This document shows positions 10,670 to 21,992 of a DNA stretch of 47,284 nt, piece by piece. Below the pieces are notes generated by a model. That model was not told where the DNA came from. It saw only the letters and a list, made by a program, of their open reading frames with translations, and did not search any database. The translations under genes were made by a program, and so were the position numbers. The DNA lies in NCBI GenBank assembly GCA_003427395.1, contig BFEA01000105.1, positions 2,518,970 to 2,566,253 on the forward strand, given 5' to 3'. The stretch comes from Chara braunii. Its lineage: Eukaryota; Streptophyta; Charophyceae; Charales; Characeae. Each line of letters begins with the position of its first letter. The first letter of the stretch is position 1.

Positions 10670-11998
10670 TCTAAAACTTCCTATCCGACCGCGATAAGGC
10701 AGAAAGTTCACGTGGACTTAGTCAAGATGCCCAAAGGTGAAGGAGGAATGAACTATATCATGGATATCAGGGACGACCTTACTGGATTCGTAGAAGCGTA
10801 GGCCCTGCGTCAGAAGACAGGAAGAGCGGTCAGTGAGTGTCTGATAGAATATATCACTCGATATGGATGTATCGAGAAGATCGTGATGGACAGGGGGTCA
10901 CAGTTCATGGCTAGGGAAGTCCAGCGTTTGCTCCAAAGGGCAGGAATCTGAGTGTCACTGTCCACGACATACCACCCTTAGACTAACGCCCCTGTTAAAA
11001 GAGGACACCAATCTTTAGTGAATGCTCTCGCCAAATGGTGCGAGGGAAAAGAGAAGAGGTGGCCGAAGTATCTGCGATTTGCAGTTTGAGCTGATAACGT
11101 GACAGTTCGATCCACCACCGGGTACCCGCCCTACATCTTATGGTTTGGGAGGCATTGTCCTTTACCCATAAAATTACATATGGACTCGTGGACGAAAATT
11201 GACTATTAAGAGGTATCGACTAGGGGGCAGTTACTAAACACTAGGATTAGGCAGATCGCTGAGACACTCGAGGATAGCACCCTGGATGGTATATAAGAAC
11301 TGAAAGTCCAAAGGGGAAAGCAAAAGGAAAGGTGCGATAAAAACCTTTGAGTTAGGCAGGAGGGAATACCTATTGGGAGTTTAGTCTTACTTTATGATTC
11401 TGCTCTAGAGAGGACGTGGATGGGGAAACTGGCGAACAGGTGGATGAGACCATATCGTGTAACTAAAAGATTAGAGGGTGAGGCTTACCTGCTTGAGAAG
11501 TTGGATAAAGCTAGATGGAAGGAACCGGTGTCTGGTACACGTCTAAAAATATTTAAAGAGCGAGGGGAGGTTCGCCCGAATATGAAGAAGGACAAGGGAA
11601 AGGAGAAGGTTGAGGAGAAACGGGTAGAACCTCCAGAAGAGCCCTCGACAGGACCCATGAAGGAGTTTAAGTTGTCCACTTATGAGAAAGGAGAATCTTC
11701 TAAAAGACTCACAAAAAGGGGGCGGGACAAAGTCTTAGGTGTCAGAAACAGCCAGATAAAAAACAAAAAGAAAACGAAATGAAAGGTCTTAGAGTCAGCC
11801 ACGCTAAGGCGAGAAAGGAAACGCAAGGTTAAAAAGGTTGTTAAAGACAGGATAGTCATAGCCAGAGCTGGAGATGGGCATCGCTGCATGAAGAAACGAC
11901 GGAAGGTCAAGAAACGATTAAGGGTCAAAAGGAAGATGATTAAGAAAAAACGAAACAAGAAAAAGAAACGAGAGAAAATGACCCGACGAAAGTGGTGA
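10670..11998 (+). pseudogene. Ty3/gypsy integrase and pol C-terminus, dead
   Basis: In one frame the integrase core is readable: first catalytic Asp at 10715 (VHVDLVKMP), second Asp at 10889 (VMDRGSQF). The third acidic position falls at codon 10997, exactly 35 residues after the second Asp (DD35E spacing), but it encodes Lys (TNAPVKRGH). In-frame stops occur at 10799, 10949, 10979, 11087, 11207, 11294 and 11348. Several sit where Gln, Arg or Trp codons are expected, consistent with C-to-T or G-to-A decay. The open end 11420-11779 is the chromodomain-side tail (RWMRPYRV), and after a TGA at 11780 the same frame runs to 11998 as a tail of which 38 of 71 residues are K or R. The HHCC zinc domain, RNase H and RT are missing: the fragment begins at the edge of segment A. 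Confidence 0.88.
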
Positions 11999-12089
11999 GA
12001 ATAATCTTGGGGTTGATTGGTAGAGATTAGGAGTGAACGTTTCCTTCTCTTTTCCCTCCATACACCGAGATGGCTCGCCGGGGACGTCG

Positions 12090-12344
12090 AGAATGGGGGG
12101 GGGGCTGCTGTCGGGCGGTTCCAGCCTTATGCCACCCTTTACTTCCTTAATGGATACATCTGACGGATGCCAGATCAACCTGTTCTACTGGGTGGGACTA
12201 CGACTGACATCGAAAGACTGTGATACCAGATCCACGTCGTAGGCGCCAGGACCAAGGCGTCAAGAAAAAGGTGGACCACGAGGCTTAAGAAAAGCATCCT
12301 TCCATGAACACTATGGAGGCCTATCGCGGTCAAGATACATAAGT
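12090..12344 (+). repeat. Segment X of family E (inverted relative to 29498-29750)
   Basis: This block is the reverse complement of 29498-29750 apart from scattered substitutions, including the peptide-level similarity TSLIDTSDGCRINLFYRV. In this copy X is followed almost directly by Y, whereas in copy 2 X is followed (in element orientation) by A and L. The sequence contains GTGATACCAGATCC, the complement of a possible tRNA primer-binding site. Confidence 0.8.
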
Positions 12345-12354
12345 ATATTTGGAA

Positions 12355-13079
12355 CTGAAGGTGAACACGAAGTTCGAGACAACGGAGGGACAATGAGGCT
12401 TATATTGAGAGCAGTAAGGAACTAGAGAGGTAGGGCTCCAGATGAGAGAGATTCTACCGTTCCTACCCTGGTTTCCTCGAGGGAGGGGGCTGGTTGGCTA
12501 AGAAGAAAAATAGGAGATTGGAAAGGGATGGAGAGGTTTATGTGAGGAGCACGGGAGTAGTGCCCTTTGACAGGATACTTCAACCTCAACCTAGCGTGGC
12601 CGACACTCTGTAGCGGTGTTGAAGAGGCCGAGAGCGATGCCGGGGACGGTGACCGAAGAAGAGGAAGTGAATAGGGTGTCTTTTGCTGGAAGGATAATGT
12701 CAGATATTTGAATCAGATCAACGAGATGCCTGGATGAACGAAGTTGTAGGCATTTAGCCGAAGAACCAATTGAACGGGAACGGCCTAGACTGCTTGCCTT
12801 GGTGGTAACAGAAAGGCGGATAACCTTTGATGTGATGGTGTGGTCGCAAGGATGGCTGAAACACGAAGTGGAGAAAGACGAGACCGTCTTAGAGGCACGA
12901 TCCCTCGTGTAAGAAGAAGAGACGAGAAAGTAAACTCGCTTATTGAGATATATCTACATCCAATAAACGATAAAGTGATGAAACTAGTGGATGAATACAA
13001 GGACTGGTGTGGCTCCACGGATGAACGGGGGCTTATTGCATTTGAAAAGAGAGATCGGTAGCAAGACTAGAGAATAATT
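12355..13079 (+). repeat. Segment Y of family E (plus-strand copy)
   Basis: This is the reverse complement of 2836-3590. ORFs at 12637 onward and 12840-13061 match the minus-strand ORFs of copy 1. It directly precedes gag, which fixes the inferred order Y then gag. Confidence 0.8.
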
Positions 13080-13107
13080 AACTGGATGAAGGAGTTTCTG
13101 GCTAGAC

Positions 13108-14604
13108 GAATAAGAGAGATCTGTAGCGAGACTAGAGAGAGAAGGGATGGCTAGTAGTAGAGGAGTGGCCAAAAAGTATCAACTCATAGGTGGGACGAAG
13201 ATAGAGGGATTCTTGGTCCGAGTAAGAGTAGATGTGATACATGATGAAAGGTTAAGCCAGGAGGAGGAGGCTGAATCTGCTAGAAAGGCTATTAGGGAAG
13301 CTAGGATATGTGCTATCGGGAAAGCGGCCGACGAACTTAGGTAAGCCAAGATTGAGATTCACACGATACCATTTGAATGGGAGCCGTTTTATCGAGAGTG
13401 ACGAGAGACCATAGCAGAGGCAAAAATAAAAGTAAGGAAGGACTCAGGAGAGCTCGGAGAACTTTCTAACGACATAGTCGACGGTGTTTCATTGAGAAAT
13501 TTGGAAGCAAACTCGCGCTATTCAAAGGCCATGCTAACCACCGTTCTAGTTGTCAGAGTCGAAGGAAAAGATGCTGACTTCGAAGCGTTACAAAGAGGTA
13601 CTAGAGGGTTCAATCGAGAGGATTTTGATGGCATTGAACCGAGTGTCGGAAAATTAATTGGGAAGAATGAACGTTGAAGGAGCTTACCTGACTTCGATAG
13701 GGGGTGACGTAAGAACACAAGAGTCAAGGACTAACATCCATGAGAGAAAGATGGGCGTAGAGTCTATAAACGACGCTGAAAAACTAAGGAAGGTCGTAAG
13801 GGAGTTAGAGATTCGGGTCAAAGAGCTGGAAGGGCGAAGTGAAAAAGTCGAAGGTTGGAGGAGAGAGGTCTTGACTAAGCCCAGCGTATCTAGGTTTACT
13901 GATTCAAGAGTAAGAGAGCCGTGGAGAGAAGTTCCCGATGAGCCTTATAGAAGGAGCCCTTACTCTATGGCGTATGCATCAGGCTCTTATGTGTCTCCTT
14001 TCTTCGGGCCCCCTGTGTACCAACCGCCAGCGTTGACCGGGATCCAAACGATTTTCACAGGAAAGAACGTCTCCGAATTCCTCGATGACTGGGAGGTAAT
14101 TGAAATAAGAGGAGGATGAACTGACCAGGAGATAATTGCAAACTTCCTCTACCGTACGGCACCAAAGATAGATCGAGAAGTAAGGAACATCATTCCTGAT
14201 GATGGTCGTCGGTTGACGTTGAGGGAGAAGGTTACTAGAGTCTTTGTTTGTGATGAAATCTCCTATTCGGTAGAGGATTGAAAGAAATGAAGAAAGAGGA
14301 AGAGGAAAGTCTGGTAACGTTTGCAAGGAGATATGAGAAGGCCTCGAACCCGCTGGTGGACAACGGATTTATGGGAGAACTAGAAAGATGTGGAATATTC
14401 ACATGGTCCTTACCAAGGGAGAGACGTGGGATGATTGTGGAAGAGCTATCAAAGGCGTGACGTTTGCGCAAGTAAAGAGTTTAGCTAATGATACGGAAGG
14501 AAAAAACACCAAAGCGCATATCCTGAAAGTTGTCGATAACCTAGGGAAGAGGAGTAACTTCGGAAAGAGGAGGAGGAAGACTTCAGATTGAGGATTGGAG
14601 GCCT
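13108..14604 (+). pseudogene. Ty3-type gag, N-terminal and capsid part, broken
   Basis: Open blocks at 13147-13344, 13492-13677, 13658-14119, 14120-14280 and 14278-14460 lie in three different frames, joined by frameshifts and by TGA codons where Arg or Trp would fit (for example 14117). The first part is charged and helix-rich; 13900-14100 is proline/tyrosine-rich (YQPPALTGIQ); 14100-14460 has the helical, aromatic character of a capsid (FARRYEKASNPL). The N-terminal block is duplicated at 1108-1905. It leads into the zinc-knuckle ORF, which supports gag identity. No complete product is possible. Confidence 0.75.
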
Positions 14605-14607
14605 TAA

Positions 14608-15465
14608 GTGGAAGGAAGGGATATCAATTCGAGCTCACCCAGAAAACGGAAACCTGGTAGAAGTGACGGTGAATGGAGGAAAAGGAATCGAGGAGATTGG
14701 AAAAGAAATGACGGGGAATGGGGAACCTCTATATGGTCCAATACCAAAGATAGTTGGTGGAAGTCTAGGGATGAGATAGAGGTCAGGAAACCGGAAAGAC
14801 GAGAGGATGAAATGGCAACGGAGATAGAGACGTTGAAAGCGGCGATGATGAAACTGCAAAATAACAGTCAGAAAAAGGAGGAACTACCCGTCCAAGCCAC
14901 TCCGCGACCTGAGGGGCGAGAAAAAAAGGACCCTGGTCCAAAACGGACGTGGAATGATAAAGCTTGCATGTACTGTGGCGATGAGGAGCACAGAAAAAGG
15001 GACTGCCAAGCCATGCTAAACGCATTAAAAGAAGAAATTATCGAATTAGATGATAGAAAATATGTGATGTGGGCATATGAGGGGAAGTCTGTGCCCTTTT
15101 TGCCTTCGATGAAAATTAACGTTGATATTCAAAGGAGAGGAATGGACGAGGCAAAGGCTAAACAAGTACAGGTACCCTTGGCAACGAAGGTTTCCAAGAT
15201 AACCTTCGAAGACGAGATTGATGAAGCACCTGAGAATTCAAGAATAAGAGTCTCCTCTATAAAATTTGAGGAAACAATGAGCAATGGCGAGGCTTTCGTC
15301 TGTACCCAAGGAGTTGGGGAGTCGAGTCACGGGAAGAAAGAAGACCCAGACCAACTAATGACGGATGAGCAGGTGGAGTCGCCTAAGTCACCCATGTCCC
15401 CTAGGAAAAGGGGGGCTAAGAAATTCCAGTTGAAAAACACACTGGACGAAGTAGAACTGAGATAA
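14608..15465 (+). CDS. Gag nucleocapsid region with CCHC zinc knuckle (285 codons, fragment)
   Basis: A basic N-terminal part (R/K/G/W-rich) is followed by a coiled-coil-like helix and a perfect retroviral-type zinc knuckle C-x2-C-x4-H-x4-C (CMYCGDEEHRKRDC, residues 120-133, bases 14965-15006). The knuckle binds the element RNA during packaging. The acidic C-terminus carries SPKSPMSPRKRG. The ATG is simply the first in the open frame; the true gag start lies far upstream and is separated by frameshifts. A TAA at 15463 separates it from the protease ORF in the same frame. That codon could derive from CAA by one transition, so gag and protease were probably one polyprotein. Confidence 0.85.
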   Translation: MEGRDINSSSPRKRKPGRSDGEWRKRNRGDWKRNDGEWGTSIWSNTKDSWWKSRDEIEVRKPERREDEMATEIETLKAAMMKLQNNSQKKEELPVQATPRPEGREKKDPGPKRTWNDKACMYCGDEEHRKRDCQAMLNALKEEIIELDDRKYVMWAYEGKSVPFLPSMKINVDIQRRGMDEAKAKQVQVPLATKVSKITFEDEIDEAPENSRIRVSSIKFEETMSNGEAFVCTQGVGESSHGKKEDPDQLMTDEQVESPKSPMSPRKRGAKKFQLKNTLDEVELR

Positions 15466-15480
15466 CCATTAAGAAGAGCG

Positions 15481-16410
15481 ATGGACATGCCCCTCCTCAT
15501 CACTCTTAAGGAGTTCATATCCGGATGTGGACCTGCGAGGGATGAACTTATAGGAATGATGAAGAAAGCTAAGGTACCGCTACTAGAGGCAACAAGCACT
15601 GGAGACTCTAAAGTGAAGGCAAAGACTTCTGTATTGATAACAAAAAAAATAGTAGAGAAAGAAGGAAAAACTATTGAGGGTGGAAGCTGTTACTTCTACG
15701 TCCTTGGCAGTGGAAAACTAAACGCCATCGTGAATGGAGTTAGGATGGAGGCTGTTGTGGATGATGGTTCAGAATCAACGGTTTGCGAAGATAAGGTAGC
15801 GCACAAACTTGGACTAGAAGTGGATAGGAGTGTTGCCATGACCATGGTATCAGCTAACAAATTGAGGCAACCAACTAGAACGCTTGGAGTATGTCATAAG
15901 GCCAGGGTGGTGGTGGCTGGAGTCGAGACCACCGTGTCTGTATTCACGGTGGAACATTGTTCATCAGAGCTAATCCTTGGGAGGACTTGGTTGACACATG
16001 TCAACGCCACCACCGAGAATAAGCGGGATGGAAGTCAGACAATCACCATAGATGGGTCTGAGGGAAGCATGGTTACACTAAAGACCGTGAATGAATTTGA
16101 TAAACGACATAAAGTTTCCCTGCAGAGTAAATGTCAGCTAATGACGCAGAGTTGCCAAATGGTTCCAGAGGCGCTAACCTTAGGGTCTCATAAAGTAAAA
16201 GCGAAGACGATTGAGATTGAAGATTTGAAAGACAAATATGTGGTAGACGAGGTTGTTTACCCAAAGGAAACTGACGACGAAGAGTTTGCAGGTTGCATAA
16301 ACCTGTCTTTTTTGGAGGAATCCCCCCACACGGCGGGGGGAAAAGATACAAACTGTAGTCCAAAAAAGTTAAGTCGGCGGCGGTTCGCCGTTATAGGACA
16401 GGAGATATGA
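15481..16410 (+). CDS. Retropepsin-like aspartic protease (gag-pro), 309 codons
   Basis: The frame is the same as the zinc-knuckle ORF. The retropepsin flap and active site are recognisable: VVDDGSES at residues 92-99 (Asp94 at base 15760) takes the place of the usual D-T/S-G, and ELILGRTWL at 163-171 is the conserved second motif (ILGxxWL). The protease would cut the Gag-Pol polyprotein. The D-D-G-S version is unusual but similar D-x-G-S variants occur in Ty3-like elements, so activity cannot be judged from sequence. After the TGA at 16408 the frame continues with an E/K-rich linker to about 16540, the usual link to reverse transcriptase. There the element is cut and minus-strand segment L begins. 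Confidence 0.85.
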   Translation: MDMPLLITLKEFISGCGPARDELIGMMKKAKVPLLEATSTGDSKVKAKTSVLITKKIVEKEGKTIEGGSCYFYVLGSGKLNAIVNGVRMEAVVDDGSESTVCEDKVAHKLGLEVDRSVAMTMVSANKLRQPTRTLGVCHKARVVVAGVETTVSVFTVEHCSSELILGRTWLTHVNATTENKRDGSQTITIDGSEGSMVTLKTVNEFDKRHKVSLQSKCQLMTQSCQMVPEALTLGSHKVKAKTIEIEDLKDKYVVDEVVYPKETDDEEFAGCINLSFLEESPHTAGGKDTNCSPKKLSRRRFAVIGQEI

Positions 16411-16545
16411 ATCACTGAGGAAGAAATAACTCAGATGATCAGGGAACGAAAAGTCACTGAGGGGCAAAGAATTACTGACGAGCGCTTGAAAGGGATGGAC
16501 ATGGGGGATGAAAACATAACCGAGGAGGAGAGAGAACTGGTAACG

Positions 16546-18388
16546 CACACGGCACCTCTCCTAATCTTCCCTAGTCCAGTCTCAGGGCACCTCAACCTCC
16601 TACACATCGAGGTCCCTAGCGCGCACGAATCCTCCTGCGACCATGCTCTTAATAGTCGGCGTAGGTCATTCGACCTTTTTCGAGCAAGCTCTCATTTTAG
16701 TCCTTCTCGAATTAAATTACCATTATTGGTTCGGGAATCACCTCCCTTGGCCATTTACAGCCCAATATTTTAGGACAAATTCAATCGTATTCCCGTGGTT
16801 CTTGTCCTTCATCACTTCGTCGGGCGTTGGGGGCTTAGGAAGTCGCTCAAATAACGTAATTTGAGTGCTCTAGAGTACTGTCTTGCCTAATAAAGTTAGC
16901 CTATCCCTTTCTTCTTCCACCACTTCTCTCGCTCTTTCCCAACATCGACTATAAACGAGGTCGACCTCTCTTTCTATTGGTAAATAAATCCGTACATCGT
17001 GTATTTCCTTTCCGAGAAACCGTATAGTCATCACGTAGAGGCATATCTGCTCCCAACCGCTATCCACTAGCTCGTATGTTTGAACTTTCTATGGGATCGG
17101 TTATCTCCTTCCTAAGGAACTTAGTGATGCACATACGACCTCAAACTTTTCCCTGGGTGGTCTATTCCCTAAAAGAAACCTCTCCTTCCTTGCTTCCACT
17201 TCTTCATTCGAAATCCATTTCTTTTACTCATCACTCACCTTCCCCAGCTTCGCGCCCTAAGTAGCATATTTATCATAGACTCTCAGTTGCTCCCATCGAG
17301 GTAACTATCGGGAATGGGCGGGCTAGGGGTAACGCTGTATTCTCTTGCCTATGTTATCGCCTTTGCCCGATTCTGACACCCCCACAATGCGCCCGTCAGT
17401 CTTCCCCCCTTCCGATTGTAAACTCCTATATCATACTCGTTAGCTTCCACAAACTTAGCCACCAGTACATAGACCTTTTCCTTTAACTCAATATTCACTA
17501 TTGCAGTGAAGTACTCAATCACGTACGGAAAAACGCTCCTAAAGTTAAGGAAGTCCAGTCTTTCAATAAGGCTTCAATGGTTGGGTCGCTAGACGATGAC
17601 CACCCCCAGTTTACCCCTTCTTTCCTAGAGAGTCTACTTGTCAAGAGTTCAATCATTTCTAATCCTCTAACCCATTCCGGTCACTTCGCTGACCACTACA
17701 CTCTGACACTCAGCTCGACTTTATCCGAGTTCCTGAATCACCCTAATTCATCCTCGGTGAAATCGCGTGAGTCCTCCTACTCCCCAGGAACGTCTCTAGC
17801 GTCTTTCTACTCAGTTTGGCTCCAATCCTCCTCCCAGTGGATCTCCTCTTCATCTTCGTAGCCCCCTACCTTACGATAGTAAGAGCATAACTCAAAAAAA
17901 CCTAGGAGGGCTTGCTGGCTATCGAGGGGGTCAAATTCCCAAGTTTTGTATAACTCGGTCAAGCCAGCTATGTTTAATCGGATGACTCCCTAATAACTTT
18001 GTCAAGGAAGACCCAGAACTCGCTAGGTTGGTCCTCCCTTGGCGACTCCCCTAGTCCTCAGGGCGAGGCTGACCGATCCAAAGTCGAATCCCCAAACCTA
18101 GGTCCCGACTTCCACAATGCGTGATAGACGTGGTGTGCGTCGCTATTCCACAAGAAGCACTCCAGTTGGAGAAAAAACCAGTGAATTTGAATCAAATGAT
18201 CTAAGTCCTCCAAGGAATTCTTCTAGTACAAAGACCGGGACCGGAATTCGTAATGTCTCCTCCGGGTATGGTAGAAACCCGTGCTCAGTCAACCTCAACG
18301 AGACAACTATCGACCTGAATCCTTCATCCCTGCGAAGCTCTTCCTCGCGGAATCTTACTACCTCGCTCTTAAGTATTTCCCGGACCGT
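16546..18388 (-). mobile_element. Family E copy 2, segment L
   Basis: This segment matches about 3914-5770 in direct orientation, with small indels (for example extra bases near 17275-17295). Its left edge truncates the plus-strand gag-pro at 16546. Its right edge is the target-site duplication CCGT (18385-18388) of the 6.4-kb insertion; the element resumes at 24779. Confidence 0.88.
16870..17067 (-). pseudogene. ORF0 fragment, family E copy 2 (left block)
   Basis: The 65-residue minus-strand ORF (YLPIEREVDLVYSRCWERAR within it) is the counterpart of 4082-4378 in copy 1. Most differences between the two leave the reading frame intact over this block. Function unknown. Confidence 0.5.
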
Positions 18389-18442
18389 TGTCGATGCGAA
18401 TACCCTTACAAGGGTATCCACCCTGGGTTTTGCAAGCGACAA
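18143..18442 (-). pseudogene. ORF0 fragment, family E copy 2, interrupted by the insertion
   Basis: From REILKSEVVRF leftwards this 99-residue minus-strand ORF matches bases 5580-5790 of copy 1. Its first codons (to about 18389) come from the inserted element and are not part of ORF0. In copy 1 the peptide continues uninterrupted into segment A, which shows that the insertion split an open frame. Confidence 0.6.
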
Positions 18443-20664
18443 AAAATAAGTTTGATTTTAGATTTAGGGAATATTGCGCGAGGCGCGGCTGTGTCTGAGG
18501 TTTACGTTGGCTGATTGGTTGACCAGAATAGAGAGTGTGGGCGCGCAGATTTGAGGCGCGCGTGATCTTTTTATTTTGTTGATGATTGAAGAACCGGTGT
18601 GAATGCCGACCTTATTTTTATTTTGCTGATTAAGTTAGGATAAAAAAGATTATGTATTGATCATTGATGCGCTTGCCTGTGATTTATGCGTATGCACGGA
18701 GGACGATATCGACAACAAGGGGGCTTTAAAACATTTTCGGTAGCTCTGCGCGTCGCGCAGTATTGGTTTATTCTAGGTGTCCGTCAGGGCTAGACCAAGA
18801 CTTGGGCCTAGCACTAGCGGTTACGGCATCAAATTTCAGTTGGAAAGATTTAGGGATTGAGACCAAGCGCCGACGACGTGGGAATTAGAGTGGCGCGAGG
18901 AGACCGAGGGGTCGAGGGTCCGGCAGGGCTATCCCCCTTGGTTTTGTCAATGGCGGCGTCCGATCGGTGGTGGCGTTTTCTAAATAATTCATTCTAGCAT
19001 CGTATTTATATTATCTTTTATGCCCCGGCATGCCGTTGACCTGGACGAGACGCTGGATTTAATGGCCGTCACGGCAGTCTAGAACCTTGAGTGTGTGCCT
19101 CGTTTGACGGGTCCGCGTATTCGGGATGCTGGCGAAGGTCCTCCATCACGTCGTGGCTGAGAACCACGGCGCGGTCAGGGCTTGCGTTCGTAATTGCATT
19201 TGAGGTAAAGGGGGCTGGTAATGGTGAATGCATATGGCCTGCGTTGTGGGTCCGACGGGGCCGCGTGGGGGTGTGTTGTATTCACAGGAAGCCCCGTAGC
19301 AGCCTCGCTCGTGCTCAAGCCTCCAACAAGGGCGATACGAGCCAGGCACCAGCCGGTGGCATCAGGGCTGGGCGCCTTCCATGGGCCAGTCACTGTGCCT
19401 ATGCCGCGCAGTGAGGCCGTGGCTCTTGACCTCGCGATCGGTCATATGGAAACTCCTTTCCACTTCGACCGTCAGAATTTCCATCTGAGGAATTTGCTAC
19501 TGCCACCGAGATAGGCACCGGAACCGGACCACACAGGCTCACGCTTGGGCTTTGTAAGCAAGCCGCGCCCTCGACTCCGCTATTAGTCGGGAGTTTGCCC
19601 ATTGGAGACGTGATGGGGGTAGAGTTCTACTCGAGCGGAGCAGTCGAGAGAAGCTAGGAACAAGCCGTTCGTCGGGCATGGGAAAAAGGGGCCGAGAGAC
19701 TAATCGAAATGTCTAGTAGCTGATTTCTAGTCGGAGAGTCTCAGATAGCATGGTTGCTGTGCCGTCCTACGGGCACAAGCTGCCGGACCGAAGCGCTTGT
19801 GAAGGAGACGACAAAACAACGACGAAGAAGATGGCCGTAGAAGGGGAGGGGTGAGCATGGCGGAAGGCAGAGAGCGTAGCCTGCTCATTTCGGGACAGAA
19901 TTGAGCCGGGAGAGACGCATACTAAGGGTTTTTGGGCAAGGCGAGTCTAGAGGCGGTGTTAGTTTTGACAAATAAAAGTTAGTTTGGGAGCGATGGAGGG
20001 TAGGAGTTGCACAAATGGAGGAAAGAAATTCAAATGAACCTAGACGCGGATCCGCGCTAGGTGCATTAAGAAACGGGCGGTGAAAACATTGAAGCAGAAG
20101 GAGAGAAAACGCATGTTTCGTGTGTTTGAGGATGAATTTCAGTGTGGTAAAAGTCGAGACTATGGTTTTATGACCTGGCGAACCCGTTGGTAGGCTTAGA
20201 TTCGGTGGAAGGTTAGAAAAATCGAAGTTCGTAAAGGAAATCGTGCGCGGGAAGATCGTGATGGATGAGGAGAGGTGAGGATGGGGGATGCTGATCTCGA
20301 CCGTTTCTTAACGAAAACGGGCGAGGTAGGGCTCAAGGAGGGGGTTTTCGAGGCCGACGACCCCGAATATGAACTCGGATTAATACGAAAGTTAGTAGGA
20401 ATGAAGTGAGTTGGAGAAGTGATTGCGGAGCTATGGCGGAGAACGAGGGAGATGGAGAGTAAGTTTTGCTAAAACTCGGTCGTTTCTTGATATTTTTCGA
20501 TGATGAAATATTCGTTTTGGGGGTTTAAAGGGCAGGCGAATCCGATAGTAACGTCGGATCTGAAGGGTGGTGGTTGGTTTTAGTCGCGTAGGAAGTAAGA
20601 GTTGCACTCAAGTAGAAAAGCCATTTTAAAGGTAACGTGAATTTTCCCGTAGTTGGAGGGAGAT

Positions 20665-21237
20665 TCATTCCGCTTGATAAAGGGGCGGGTCATGCGGAAT
20701 AGCTGGAGATAGAGGAGGGTTAGGAGCGGAGAAAAGAGCGGGGTCGATGTGAGGGTAATCGATGAAAGCGAGGACAAGTGAAGAGGGGTACAAACCTGAC
20801 AGACTGAAGTGCTCTTGCGGATGATTCATGAGCCAAGCTATAGCGGTGACCTGCAGTACATCCGGCTCGGATTTGTGCAGAGATTCATTTCGAGTCTGCC
20901 CACATCGATGTTTCGAGCAATAAGCAACTACAAGGCGAACGGTAAGGTAGGAAAGTTTACGTAGATAGCAGTCGGCGGGAGGTAAGTTGTACGGCTGATG
21001 CGAAGGGAAACGAGAAGGGGGCGGTTTGAAGCAGGGCCAAGGTAGGGGAAAGGTTGGGACTAAGGACTCACCTTCCAAGTACGCGCAAACCAGTGGGGTA
21101 AGGCCGTCGGGAAGACGTTGGACCTGCAGGCGACTGACGCACTGCCTCTCATAACGGGCTGAGAAGTGTGAGCCCAACCGTGGACTGAGTACTTGTCCTA
21201 GCTTGGTAAAGGCTGCATAACCCATATCTGAGCACAC
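20665..21237 (-). CDS. Unrecognised minus-strand ORF, 190 codons, possible exons
   Basis: This is the longest open frame inside the 6.4-kb insertion and has unbiased, protein-like composition, unlike the GC-rich ORFs elsewhere. It carries splice-like signals: GGAAG|GTGAGT (donor, intron from 21071) and CGCCTTGTAG| (acceptor, exon from 20927) after a pyrimidine-rich tract. The 144-bp interval is a multiple of three and lacks stops, so both spliced and unspliced reading is possible. The part after the acceptor (AWLMNHPQEHFSLSG near its end) looks most conserved-like. I do not recognise the family. The start shown is a GTG; a true start or upstream exon is not evident. Confidence 0.3.
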   Translation of the reverse strand: MCSDMGYAAFTKLGQVLSPRLGSHFSARYERQCVSRLQVQRLPDGLTPLVCAYLEGESLVPTFPLPWPCFKPPPSRFPSHQPYNLPPADCYLRKLSYLTVRLVVAYCSKHRCGQTRNESLHKSEPDVLQVTAIAWLMNHPQEHFSLSGLYPSSLVLAFIDYPHIDPALFSAPNPPLSPAIPHDPPLYQAE

Positions 21238-21992
21238 TCCACCATTGCGTGACCAGCTAAGCCGCGTTCAACTTGTTGTTTCACGATGGAGGGAGAGGCC
21301 CCGCGACCTGTGTCTTGAGTTGTAGCCAACGCGTCCAAGACCGCGAGCTCGGCAGGGTGGCTGAATTTTCCTGAAGAGGGGGTATTGCTACGAGTTGGAG
21401 GAGCATCAGAGGGTCAAACAATTAACAGTTTGACTTCTGTCTGATTGAGTTGCCGCTGCGTATTAGCCATCATTGCGGGGCTCTCAGGCGCATCAAGGTA
21501 TCAAGGCCCTCTCACGCGAGTCTGAGAGCACCCTCCTTGGATCTGAGAGTCTTAATGTTTTTCCTTCTGCCCTTCTGAGTCTAAGTCTAATCCTGGTTAC
21601 GAGAGGAAGGCGGCAGGTGGGATTGCAACCCGTAGGACCGCATCAAGACTCTGTGGGGAATCAACCCATCGATCGCGGGAGCTCTGACGGAACTCAAGAC
21701 GAGTTTTGAAGGCAGGGAACTGAGAGGTAACCTTTCATCTCCTTCTATAAACCCAGTTGTAACCCTTATCTGTATTCCTTGTTGCACATTGACTGAATAT
21801 ATTACCTGCATGCCTACTTTGACTTTCAGTTTGACTTTCGAGATACAAGGCAAATTTAAATAAAGGAATGCATTTGCAATGTCAGTTTCAGTTTTCTTGT
21901 ATTGACTAAAAGCAGATTGTGGGATTGCATCTGGGGGAAGGATGGGAGGAAGGTTATATTGTCTGAGTTTGACTGGGTCAACCAAAGGCTGG

